32,044 bases of DNA from contig JAEOTX010000039.1 in the NCBI GenBank assembly GCA_016839605.1, forward strand, positions 85,497 through 117,540, in the 5' to 3' direction. The notes under the pieces were generated by a model that worked only from the letters and a program-made list of their open reading frames with translations, did not search any database and was not told the DNA's origin. Position numbers and translations under genes: made by a program. This stretch comes from Candidatus Thorarchaeota archaeon. GTDB lineage: Archaea; Asgardarchaeota; Thorarchaeia; Thorarchaeales; Thorarchaeaceae. Shown in pieces: positions 1 through 7,465 of the stretch. The number at the start of each line of letters is the position of its first letter. The stretch's first letter is position 1.

Positions 1-188
1 GGTTTGTAGATCTTTTTGCAGTTAGGCCACTCTTAGGTGTGGGAGAAACGAAACTGCCTCTCGACCAGCGTAAGAACAACATCATTCGCACAGAGAACTG
101 GAGTGTCACACCACCCTTCAGCTCAAGGCTATATCGACTTCAGGATATGAGATATGGGAGTCGAGCTCGGAAAGGGTGGGGCGCTGTA

Positions 189-2381
189 ATGAGTGCATTG
201 GATCTTAAAGAGACTTTGAGAAACGATAATCGACCAGATCTCTTGAGGTATTTTAAATCTCAATTGCCGCTGCTAATCGAGATGGAGCAGAAAGAAGATC
301 TTGACTTATTGATGGAATGGCTGGTTTTTCTAAAAGATGCGGGACTTGAGGCGCCTCCCACACTTTTCTCTGTCCGGAATCATAAGTCTTGGAACTCGGA
401 GATTATGCGGCTTCTACAAATTCCCAACTCCAGATTGCTACTTGCTGGTGCTACAATCACATCATTATCAGCATTAGTGAAGCACTTTCGAAACTCATCG
501 GGCGGTCCTGAGTGGTCCAAGAAGTTTGTCTTTGGAAGTGCATATCCTGAAACCCAAAAAGGAGATAGCATATCGGAGATTCTCAGCTATCTTTTGAGTA
601 ATAACCTTGGAGCAACTCCTGAAGAAGTGCAAAGGATTCTTGGAGGTAATCTTCTCAACATGTTTCCTCCTAGACCGCCATACTACGAGTATGTGGACAA
701 CACCTCCAGCGTAATTGCAGAAGGACTGATTGGAAAGGCAGCACTAAGTGAGCTGTCAAGAATCTTCAGAATCCTGGCAGCACGAAAACTCCAGATAATT
801 GAGTCCTTTGATTATATGATAACCAACGAAGGTGGTGAAGTTCACCTTAATGATTCGATTTTGACTGTCCGAAATCCAATATCAACGACTGCTAACACTA
901 TCGTGCTGCTAAACGATCCGGATGAATCACTTGTTGTTACCGGTTGGAGAAAATCTCTCACTAAGAAATCAATGGGGAGAAGAGCAGATCCGCTCACATC
1001 TCTAGCTCAAGCCGCCGCTAGATCAGATGGCTCGATACTGGACTCGCCATCAGACATAAACCGATTCAACTACGCCCTCTTAGACTGTCTCAAAGTAAAG
1101 AACATCCAGGAGATTCTTTCAGCTCTTCATTTCAAGCTTAATATGTCGGGCACAAAGAACGGAGTCCTGTTGATGTCAGAAGATGACATGAAAGCTGTGG
1201 GTGTAGCAAATGGCGATTTAGTATTGGGTATGGATGCTAAGGAGGGGCAATGGTGGGCAGGGCATTCAGAACTAGATGCCGATTGCCCTCAACGAACAGT
1301 CTGCGTTTCACAGGATGATGCCCACTTTCTTGGACTCTCTGAAGAATCAGTAGTGGACATTGTCAAGAGTGAAGGCAAAATCAAGAATTTGGATAGAGCG
1401 GTCTTTGCACTGGAATCAACAGGGGGATTCTCAAGGGCGGAACTTCTATCATATGCATACCTGCATGCGGACAGACTGCAAGAAACTCTAGATGGTCAAA
1501 TCCTAGGCAAGGGAACCTCTATCTGGATCAATGGCCGGGATGCAGGCGCTTGCATGACACTCACACATTCAGTCCCATCCCTAGAATCGGGTGAACTAGC
1601 GAGGCTCCCAGGCGACTCATTGGAGTTCAGACCCTCTCAGATGTTCAGACCATTTAACATGATTTTAGCCATATCAACAGATAGTGGGATGCGTGTGCAA
1701 GACATTGAACTCAAGACTATCCAGTCTTTGAAGCGCAGGCTAAGTACACTTGTTTCAGTAGTTCCGGAGATTGATGAGCTGCTATCTGGTCTGGGAACTT
1801 CGATAACTAGAATGGATATGGCAACGCTTGCCGCTTTGCTATTGATTCAGAGTCTGTCTGGAAATCGGTCTGAGGGATCACTAGGCATTGTCACAGTTTC
1901 CGAGTCGCCCACTAAGTTTTCAATTCAAAAAGGAGAGATTATTCAGACTAGCATGCGGTTCTCTAATGACTTTGCGTCTGAAGATGTGCTAGTGTCAATC
2001 CTCTATTCATTGTTGGATAGCTCTCGTGATTTTGGAGGTTCAGCTAGACTATCTGGGGCATTCAGGGTCATAGCTGAATTCCTAGAAGACTTTGGATCCG
2101 AAATGCCAACTCTAGTTGTGTTGATGGCCAATCTAGGCAACGAAACCTTTGAAGATGTGAAACCTTTCCTCCAAGCAATAGGGCCCAGAGATAGATACCA
2201 AATAGAAATCCTCAACCTTGGACAAGAAGCTCATAAGCTTGGTCCTGAATTTAAAGACATCAATGTCAAAGTTCACCAAATGACTAGTTTTGCGGCCGAT
2301 GTTTTTGAGGGATACTTGGCTAATGTCATTGAAAATCTAGTACCCGGAAATCTTGACCGTTCTACTTCTGACGAATTCTGA
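189..2381 (+). CDS. TIM-barrel-remnant / CDC48-N-like / degenerate vWA protein
   Basis: Large multidomain protein of 730 residues from the ATG at 189, which follows a GGGTGGGG ribosome site. The frame stays open to the window edge (a GTG lies at 39), so a longer N-terminus is possible. Residues ~80-160 resemble the C-terminal half of a TIM-barrel amidohydrolase, with a penultimate strand, FGSAYP where such enzymes have FGSDYP, and a final ILGGNLLNMF helix. The metal-binding Asp is therefore Ala. Residues ~325-395 look like a double-psi beta barrel (MKAVGVANGDLV) and ~400-485 like the second lobe of a CDC48 N-domain. Residues ~490-720 fit a vWA fold, but the MIDAS is broken: ISTDSG replaces DxSxS and the loop Thr and Asp are absent. 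It overlaps the convergent vWA operon by 20 bases and shares its domain types. Probably a non-catalytic scaffold. Fold calls are by eye; function unknown. Confidence 0.7.
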   Translation: MSALDLKETLRNDNRPDLLRYFKSQLPLLIEMEQKEDLDLLMEWLVFLKDAGLEAPPTLFSVRNHKSWNSEIMRLLQIPNSRLLLAGATITSLSALVKHFRNSSGGPEWSKKFVFGSAYPETQKGDSISEILSYLLSNNLGATPEEVQRILGGNLLNMFPPRPPYYEYVDNTSSVIAEGLIGKAALSELSRIFRILAARKLQIIESFDYMITNEGGEVHLNDSILTVRNPISTTANTIVLLNDPDESLVVTGWRKSLTKKSMGRRADPLTSLAQAAARSDGSILDSPSDINRFNYALLDCLKVKNIQEILSALHFKLNMSGTKNGVLLMSEDDMKAVGVANGDLVLGMDAKEGQWWAGHSELDADCPQRTVCVSQDDAHFLGLSEESVVDIVKSEGKIKNLDRAVFALESTGGFSRAELLSYAYLHADRLQETLDGQILGKGTSIWINGRDAGACMTLTHSVPSLESGELARLPGDSLEFRPSQMFRPFNMILAISTDSGMRVQDIELKTIQSLKRRLSTLVSVVPEIDELLSGLGTSITRMDMATLAALLLIQSLSGNRSEGSLGIVTVSESPTKFSIQKGEIIQTSMRFSNDFASEDVLVSILYSLLDSSRDFGGSARLSGAFRVIAEFLEDFGSEMPTLVVLMANLGNETFEDVKPFLQAIGPRDRYQIEILNLGQEAHKLGPEFKDINVKVHQMTSFAADVFEGYLANVIENLVPGNLDRSTSDEF

Positions 2382-2652
2382 TAGACTCTATTGTGGAGAT
2401 TCGTGTTTCTAAGACATCAACCTCCACTTCAGCTGCGTCTATCACATGGCCGATTTCTTCTATCGCATTAAAGAGATCACGAATACTTGAGCCGTCTATC
2501 CGTTCTGCCTCAGCAGCTGCAATAGACAGAGCCTCTTTAACTCCCCGTAGCCGTGTATCAATCTCCTCGATGATACACAGTGCTTCCTCCAATCTACCTA
2601 TTGCAGGGGGAGTTTTTAGACCCTCTGACATTAACCCCACATCCAAATTCAT
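2362..2652 (-). CDS. small coiled-coil protein of the vWA operon
   Basis: A 96-residue, strongly helical protein of unknown function. Most of it (~20-90) follows a heptad-like pattern rich in Glu, Ile, Leu and Ala, consistent with one long coiled coil. There is no signal peptide, membrane segment or cysteine motif. The ATG overlaps the stop of the preceding gene as ATGA, which is typical of translational coupling and supports this strand over the overlapping open frame on the other strand. Its 3' end runs 20 bases into the convergent multidomain vWA gene. The upstream partner also ends in a coiled coil, so the two may assemble together (inference). Confidence 0.7.
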   Translation of the reverse strand: MNLDVGLMSEGLKTPPAIGRLEEALCIIEEIDTRLRGVKEALSIAAAEAERIDGSSIRDLFNAIEEIGHVIDAAEVEVDVLETRISTIESIRIRQK

Positions 2653-3893
2653 TCAAGTAGCTGAGTAGCACGTTCCTCAATCTTTCCGAGTCGCGAAGAT
2701 AGTTCTTCAAGTCTGTCAAGCATATGACCAAGCTTGTTGCGCAGCATCCCAACAGCTGCGCCCTCATCTCCACCAAAATCACCTGTCATCATTTCTGACT
2801 TCTGCTGTTCTGCTAGAATTTGAGCTTGGTTCTCAACCAACTCAAGTCTCTCGATAATATCCTCAACTGGAAATTTCTCCATACGAATTCTAAGATCATC
2901 AACCAATTTAGTAAGAGCCTCGGCCGCTATTCGCTCTTCCTCGCTCACAATCGGTCTGACTGGTTCTGTGAGAGAGAAGGATTGCTTCACTCCCTCCATT
3001 ATGCCTCCACGGGGTTTGCTCACAATTACCTCGCGCGTTCTTGCTGGAGGGTGAATTCTATCACCTCTCTCGAACCAAGCTGGCACTATGAACTTCCGAG
3101 TGATATCTTCTAGGTCTGTGTCCAAGAGTATCGCGAAAGTAGCTAATTCTCGCGAATTATCCCATATTGCTAGTTCAACCAAATCTTCTTTCCTGAAAAT
3201 CGCTGTGGCTACTCCTAGATTCAAATCCTCGAACACAGGTAGGTCAATCAACCAACGACTGAATAAAAGAGCAAAAGCTGGAATCTGCCTTAGCTTGCCA
3301 CAGCGAAGGGCAATTTGGTATTCATCTTCCGGCTGCTGAACAGCCTGCTTTATCCATATCGATGTGTTGAATTTTCTACCTGGAATGCTCAGACTGAGAA
3401 CCTCCGCGGCCTCCCATTCAATGGCATCAATTCTCAGTTGCTCAATGTAATCCAGATTGGGCTCCTCGAATTCGGGAGAGAGTTTCTCTCCAAGGAGATA
3501 CTTCAGCACAAGACGAATGATATCCTGTGGAGTGTAGTCACGCAGCCAAATCGTTGTTGCAAGCTTAGCTCGGCCCGGAGCACGTGCATCATCTGAGAGT
3601 ACAACAACTAGCTTCGATGATTCCAAGCCCGGCTCTCCAAGAATGAAAATGCCTGTTCTCCCAGGAGCATCCATGGCACGGTCAGCCATCAAATGTACAG
3701 CTTCATGGGTGGGTTCAATGTAATTCTCCTGATTGAATTTCGAACTTGATGACTCTTGGAGCCCCTTAACCAATAGCCCCTCCTCAACCCAGCCTGATTT
3801 CAGGCCCTTCTCTGGCAGCTGAGAAATTAGATATCCTAGGACCTCGCTGCTGCTATACATTGCCTGAAGTCTGGTTATTGCTTCTTCGTTCAC
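2649..3893 (-). CDS. unrecognised protein with C-terminal coiled coil, vWA operon
   Basis: A 414-residue protein that I do not recognise. Residues 1-300 look globular and mixed alpha/beta, with a strand-like hydrophobic stretch TGIFILGEPG near 80-89 and another near 95-100. There is no Walker motif, so it should not be called an ATPase. Residues ~315-365 and ~380-414 are charged heptad-type helices, split by a Gly/Asp-rich linker (GDFGGDEG). Translation starts at a GTG overlapping the stop of the upstream vWA gene (GTGA), and its own stop overlaps the next start (ATGA), so it is the middle of a tightly coupled operon. Its conserved position between vWA proteins and a coiled-coil protein suggests a structural subunit or adaptor (inference). 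Confidence 0.75.
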   Translation of the reverse strand: MNEEAITRLQAMYSSSEVLGYLISQLPEKGLKSGWVEEGLLVKGLQESSSSKFNQENYIEPTHEAVHLMADRAMDAPGRTGIFILGEPGLESSKLVVVLSDDARAPGRAKLATTIWLRDYTPQDIIRLVLKYLLGEKLSPEFEEPNLDYIEQLRIDAIEWEAAEVLSLSIPGRKFNTSIWIKQAVQQPEDEYQIALRCGKLRQIPAFALLFSRWLIDLPVFEDLNLGVATAIFRKEDLVELAIWDNSRELATFAILLDTDLEDITRKFIVPAWFERGDRIHPPARTREVIVSKPRGGIMEGVKQSFSLTEPVRPIVSEEERIAAEALTKLVDDLRIRMEKFPVEDIIERLELVENQAQILAEQQKSEMMTGDFGGDEGAAVGMLRNKLGHMLDRLEELSSRLGKIEERATQLLE

Positions 3894-5017
3894 TTGCCAA
3901 CAGCCTCGCTACGAATCCTTTCGAAAATACGCTCAATCACTAGTTTAACATCTTTGTATTGGCCTATATGAATCAGACTCCCAGACCCTGCATCGGCTGT
4001 TGCCTGCATCAAAACCAAATCTGATTCGGTCCCCAATGCCACGCATGAAACTGAAACTCCATCAGTTGCACCAATTGTCCGTGCCACACTCACTGGATTG
4101 CGACCTGATGTAAAAGCCCCTCCAGATATGAGCAAAACAACAGTGGGAAGATGATTCTGCGATCTTAATTCGTTTGCAATTTGAAGAGACATCTCCAAGG
4201 CTTTTCCGGGATTTGATGGTTCATCTTTTCGGTCATCATTTTGTGCGGAGAGCCATTCATGGATCTGGTTAAATGATTTTGAATTAAGCTCCAGTGCCAT
4301 GTCCTCAACACTCTCTATTTGCTGGGGAGACTCACCAAAAGCGATGGCTGAAACCAAGGCGTTTGGACACGCACGAGCTGAGGATAATGTGGATTGAATT
4401 ACGCTTAAGCCAGCTTCTAATCGAGTCTTTCTATGAGATTCATCATCCACTTCAACATCATCAATCTCAGATGACGCTCCGACATCGATTGCATAGCATA
4501 TATTGAAGCAACTGGGCACATCTGCAAGAGCGGTGAGATTGACCTTCAGCAGCTGGTTCCATATGATTCTCGAAGCCTGCAATCCCTTAGCGACAGGGTT
4601 TGATTTGTCAACTACCAGTCTTAGGCCAAGGCCAGCAATATCAATCCGTTGCCCAAGTTTAACAATCAGACCGTCAAGATGTTCCTTGAGATCTTCAACT
4701 TTCTTAGACACTTCATCTACAACTTTCTTGTTATCCAATCCTTTCAATGAATCCACAAGAAGAGCAAGTTCATTGCAATCGGGAATCTCCTCTGGAACTG
4801 CAGCCAAAGAAATCTCACAGTGTTCTTCGCATGCTAATTCATCGAATATTCGAGAATCGATTATTAAGGAGCCAGAATCTACTTGTTCTGATGTACGAAT
4901 ATCCGTATAGACTTCTACTCCTTGATAACTTAATAGTGCCGTTCTTACAGCAGTCACAGATGGATGCACAAATGATATGCCTCTCTGGTTTCGTCCTTTG
5001 ACAGCTTCAAGCTCCAA
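3890..5017 (-). CDS. CDC48-N-like domain plus degenerate vWA domain protein
   Basis: 375 residues from a TTG start, 14 bases after the stop of the upstream vWA gene. Residues ~1-85 resemble the double-psi barrel of CDC48/p97 N-domains (GRNQRGISFVHPS, then a GSLIID strand), and ~110-160 the second lobe. A charged helix lies at ~95-115. A vWA-like fold spans ~168-372, but its metal site is degraded: DVGASS replaces DxSxS, the threonine loop reads SNPGKAL, and LLISGGAF replaces the usual strand-Asp-Gly. Divalent metal binding is therefore doubtful. In p97 the N-domain binds adaptors or substrates, and in vWA proteins the MIDAS loop binds partner acidic groups. Here both are probably used for protein assembly with the intact vWA protein encoded just upstream (inference). 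Confidence 0.75.
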   Translation of the reverse strand: MELEAVKGRNQRGISFVHPSVTAVRTALLSYQGVEVYTDIRTSEQVDSGSLIIDSRIFDELACEEHCEISLAAVPEEIPDCNELALLVDSLKGLDNKKVVDEVSKKVEDLKEHLDGLIVKLGQRIDIAGLGLRLVVDKSNPVAKGLQASRIIWNQLLKVNLTALADVPSCFNICYAIDVGASSEIDDVEVDDESHRKTRLEAGLSVIQSTLSSARACPNALVSAIAFGESPQQIESVEDMALELNSKSFNQIHEWLSAQNDDRKDEPSNPGKALEMSLQIANELRSQNHLPTVVLLISGGAFTSGRNPVSVARTIGATDGVSVSCVALGTESDLVLMQATADAGSGSLIHIGQYKDVKLVIERIFERIRSEAVGK

Positions 5018-5031
5018 AGCCTGCCACTCAC

Positions 5032-6174
5032 CTAATATAGACGCGTATTGTATATCGCAGTTGCGAGGGATTTGGAACCGTACATGACCTCAACACGCAT
5101 GCTCGCTTTGCCCTTTTCATCTGACATTGGTGTGAGCTGCGATTCAATGTGTCGTTCAGAGTTGGGTCCAATTTCATGCTTCTCATTAGTAACCTCTGAT
5201 ACTCCTTCAGGAGTAATCAAGGTAACAACAAGCCTGATTCCAATAACGGCACGACTTGGATTCTTCACCCTCAAGTCAAACATGAATGGCCTTCCTGCAA
5301 TTAGAGCATCAGGAACGTCTCCAAGTTCAACACTCATACCCATTTTTGATGCTGCAAGTGGACGTCCCTTTGGCCATCTAGCAATCTTACTAAGCTCAAG
5401 AAGCCGCGAGAGTGATGTCTTCACATCCCTGAGTTCCAATTCAAGCTGCACAGCTGCTTCCCCAATATCAAATGTCCCATCATTTGCCTCATAATATGCG
5501 AGGACTCTGCGATCTGATTCAATTAGATCACTCACTCCCTCGAGGATTTGAAGAATAGCCTCTGGCAATTCGTGTGCCTCCTGAAGGGAATAGTATCGCC
5601 CTCCATCAACTGAATCAGCGATGCCCTTGAATGACTCCCGAACAAGGGGGTTGCATCCGCAGATGAATATGAAGACGGTCTCTCCGTAGCGGCTCTTGAG
5701 GGCTTGCACTTCTCTACGAGGATCGTGTCCCTTTGGACACCCATCAGGGAAATAGTCATCGCCCAAGGTATTGTACGCTCTGCCATGAGGCGGCGCATCA
5801 CCTACAAGAAGCAGTGCTTTGTAGGCCTGCTCATCCCAGGAGAGCTTGGTCCGTGCATCATATAATCCATCAGCGACAGCCTCAGGTGTGTCACCACCCT
5901 GAGAAGGATTAAGATTTGATATCTCTCTGTGTACGTTCTTGAGACGATCCGAGAAATCGAATATGCGTGTCACATAGGAATGGTCCTGAGGCGGATGATC
6001 ACGATATGACACTATTGCGAAACGTATACTGAGACTCTTTGTTCGTGTAGTGATTTTGTCTACGATATCAAATAGACTATCTTTCACTGCACGAATGTCA
6101 TCTTTCATTGAACCAGTCGTATCTACAACAAAGGCAACGTCAAGTTTGGCTCTATGCAGCCCAATCCTCTCCAT
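5032..6174 (-). CDS. vWA-domain protein with intact MIDAS (VwkA-type vWA), winged helix and beta-sandwich tail
   Basis: First gene of the vWA operon, 380 residues, ATG start after AGGTTCAT. Residues ~10-215 are a vWA domain of the subtype seen in von Willebrand alpha-kinases. It has DTTGSM (18-23), YRDHP, GGDTPEAV (93-100) with the MIDAS Thr, and VGDAPPHG (124-131) followed by a GDDYFPDGCPKGHD loop. All metal-site residues are present, unlike in its two neighbours. Residues ~215-265 look like a winged-helix-type helical segment, and ~275-380 like an Ig/CARDB-type beta-sandwich (FDLRVKNPSRAVIGIRLVV). No kinase domain and no signal peptide are seen, so it is probably cytosolic. It is likely the metal-dependent recognition subunit of the complex (inference). 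Confidence 0.85.
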   Translation of the reverse strand: MERIGLHRAKLDVAFVVDTTGSMKDDIRAVKDSLFDIVDKITTRTKSLSIRFAIVSYRDHPPQDHSYVTRIFDFSDRLKNVHREISNLNPSQGGDTPEAVADGLYDARTKLSWDEQAYKALLLVGDAPPHGRAYNTLGDDYFPDGCPKGHDPRREVQALKSRYGETVFIFICGCNPLVRESFKGIADSVDGGRYYSLQEAHELPEAILQILEGVSDLIESDRRVLAYYEANDGTFDIGEAAVQLELELRDVKTSLSRLLELSKIARWPKGRPLAASKMGMSVELGDVPDALIAGRPFMFDLRVKNPSRAVIGIRLVVTLITPEGVSEVTNEKHEIGPNSERHIESQLTPMSDEKGKASMRVEVMYGSKSLATAIYNTRLY

Positions 6175-6248
6175 ATGAACCTAGAATATGCCACAATTAA
6201 GCCTTTGCTGACAGAGCAGACGTAGGAGATTTTAGTTGGTAAGGTTGG

Positions 6249-6647
6249 ATGAATGACAGTGTGTTTCGCATGAGTGAGAGCAACCTACTATTGGATTTGG
6301 AATTCGAAGGAGAACTCGTTCTGAATGTGGTTCTAGAGAGGATCAAGGCGCCCCTCATTGTCGAGGACATCAAATCAATGCTCCCTCTTGAAGGAAGAGC
6401 CGCGTTAATGCGAGATGAGATGCAAATAACTCTCGGCATCAGAAGAGGAAATATTAAACCAACCAAGGAAGTCAAGCGCGGAGACATAGCATACATGCCT
6501 TTAGGAGGAAACCTTTGCATCTACGTCACTGACAAAACCACGTTTAGCCCAGTTACAATCATTGGACATGTAGAATCCAAAGGTGATGAGCTGGATGGAT
6601 TGAAGAACATCAGACGAGGAAGCAAAGCGGTACTCAAGACTAATTGA
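6249..6647 (+). CDS. cyclophilin-like domain protein (PF04126-type)
   Basis: A 132-residue single-domain protein resembling the cyclophilin-like fold family widespread in archaea and bacteria. Signature features are the N-terminal strand, ERIKAPLIVEDIKSMLPLEGRA near 31-52, DEMQITLGI, and a C-terminal VKRGDIAYMPLGGNLCIYV near 75-93. The family has a peptidyl-prolyl isomerase-like barrel but no proven isomerase activity, so no reaction is assigned. It starts divergently from the vWA operon with 74 bases between them, which leaves room for back-to-back promoters. An alternative ATG lies at 6270 (125 residues). AAGG sits four bases before the ATG at 6249, so the longer form is preferred. Confidence 0.75.
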   Translation: MNDSVFRMSESNLLLDLEFEGELVLNVVLERIKAPLIVEDIKSMLPLEGRAALMRDEMQITLGIRRGNIKPTKEVKRGDIAYMPLGGNLCIYVTDKTTFSPVTIIGHVESKGDELDGLKNIRRGSKAVLKTN

Positions 6648-6653
6648 CTTGCT

Positions 6654-7208
6654 CTAAAGACCCTGCTGCAAGTTGCGAAGAAGAAGCTCATTTTCATCAG
6701 GCTCTATCACGGTGGGATCTACGACTATACCTGGCTCATTAGCCTCAATGACTACATCAATACCAGATTGACTGACTTTCTTTATTCCTGAGTGCGATAG
6801 TGCTCTTACGCGTAGTTGTGTGGTGTCAAACTCGGTTCTATCTGCCGCTTCAACCGCCTTTACATCTCTGCGCAGTTTCGTCTTTGTTATTCTGAGCTGT
6901 TCCTTTAATTGAACCAGTTGGAGCTGAAGATCGATTCGCTCCCGATCTGCCTCTTCGAATTTTGCTACCACATCATCATACTGGGTCTTTGAAACCAATT
7001 TCTGACTCTGATCAATCCAAGTTATGGTGGTGCCATCAAACCGACGTTTTGTCGACACTTGTCCTAAAGCTTTGAGTACAGCAATCACATCATAGATTCG
7101 ACGCTTAGGAGTGGCGAGCTGTTCAGCTAAAACATCGCTTCTAACGCCTTCCTCCCCACATTCCTGAATTATTCTAACCGCAGTCTTCGCCAAATCTACA
7201 AGTTTCAA
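6654..7208 (-). CDS. E2F/DP-like winged-helix protein with coiled coil
   Basis: A 184-residue putative transcription regulator. Residues ~5-66 form a winged helix whose recognition helix reads KRRIYDVIAVLKALG (35-49), closely matching the RRIYDI-N-VLE signature of eukaryotic E2F and DP factors. It is followed by a basic wing ending in TITWID. Residues ~75-122 are a leucine-rich charged coiled coil (LQLQLVQLKEQL), placed like the E2F/DP dimerisation helix. The tail is acidic and contains no recognisable retinoblastoma-binding motif. The TTG start is chosen because GGGGTG sits six bases upstream. The promoter region is shared with the divergent cDPG synthetase-type gene and holds several palindromes, so autoregulation is plausible. 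Homology with E2F versus convergence on the motif cannot be settled by eye. Confidence 0.75.
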   Translation of the reverse strand: MKLVDLAKTAVRIIQECGEEGVRSDVLAEQLATPKRRIYDVIAVLKALGQVSTKRRFDGTTITWIDQSQKLVSKTQYDDVVAKFEEADRERIDLQLQLVQLKEQLRITKTKLRRDVKAVEAADRTEFDTTQLRVRALSHSGIKKVSQSGIDVVIEANEPGIVVDPTVIEPDENELLLRNLQQGL

Positions 7209-7276
7209 AGTCGCACCCCACTGACAAGCCGGCGAGAGTCTCCACAGAGCACTCTTCCTCTATAGGATTCATCTAC

Positions 7277-7288
7277 TCTATTTAAAGG
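7277..7288 (-). promoter_or_regulatory. candidate BRE/TATA promoter of the E2F-like gene
   Basis: Read on the minus strand this is CCTTTAAATAG, a good archaeal BRE/TATA-like sequence. It lies about 70 bases upstream of the TTG start at 7208, which would give a leader of roughly 45 bases. Pattern match only. Confidence 0.45.
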
Positions 7289-7407
7289 TAGGTGTTATCT
7301 CTGCGATTTTCCGAACTAATTAACTGATAACCTTAATTATAATTATCGGACGGGTTCGTCGAAAAATCGACGGTTTCGTATTACTTACACCTACCGCTAA
7401 TTACTTA
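7287..7407. promoter_or_regulatory. palindrome-rich divergent regulatory region
   Basis: The intergenic stretch between the E2F-like and cDPG synthetase-type genes holds four ordered motifs. GGTAGGTGT at 7287-7295 is matched by its reverse complement ACACCTACC at 7387-7395. The palindrome TAATTATAATTA lies at 7334-7345. The inverted repeat CGTCGA-AAAA-TCGACG lies at 7357-7372. The direct repeat ATTACTTA occurs at 7380-7387 and 7400-7407, 20 bases apart, about two helical turns. The AT-rich palindrome and the TAATTACTTAA stretch are both possible TATA elements for the plus-strand gene. The rest resembles operators for one or two dimeric regulators. Confidence 0.55.
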
Positions 7408-7465
7408 ACTCGCGTCTTTGGCAAAAGAACGCAGGTTTCATACAAGTTTCTGCGGAGAGATTGCT

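Noticed and set aside
2393-2668. Open frame of 91 residues on the plus strand
   Set aside because: It lies antisense to the small coiled-coil gene, which has an ATGA coupling to its upstream partner. The plus-strand product is Ser/Arg/Ile-rich with the composition of an antisense shadow.
2649-3893. ATPase role for the 414-residue vWA-operon protein
   Set aside because: ILGEPG looks superficially like a P-loop start, but no GxxxxGK[S/T] or Walker B is present.
7209-7465. Small RNA or riboswitch in the largest gap
   Set aside because: The symmetric motifs are short and DNA-operator-like. No known riboswitch architecture is recognised.
7418-7465. Upstream start of the cpgS-type gene at 7418
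   Set aside because: The 16 extra residues do not fit the family N-terminus, and the ATG at 7466 has a good ribosome site.
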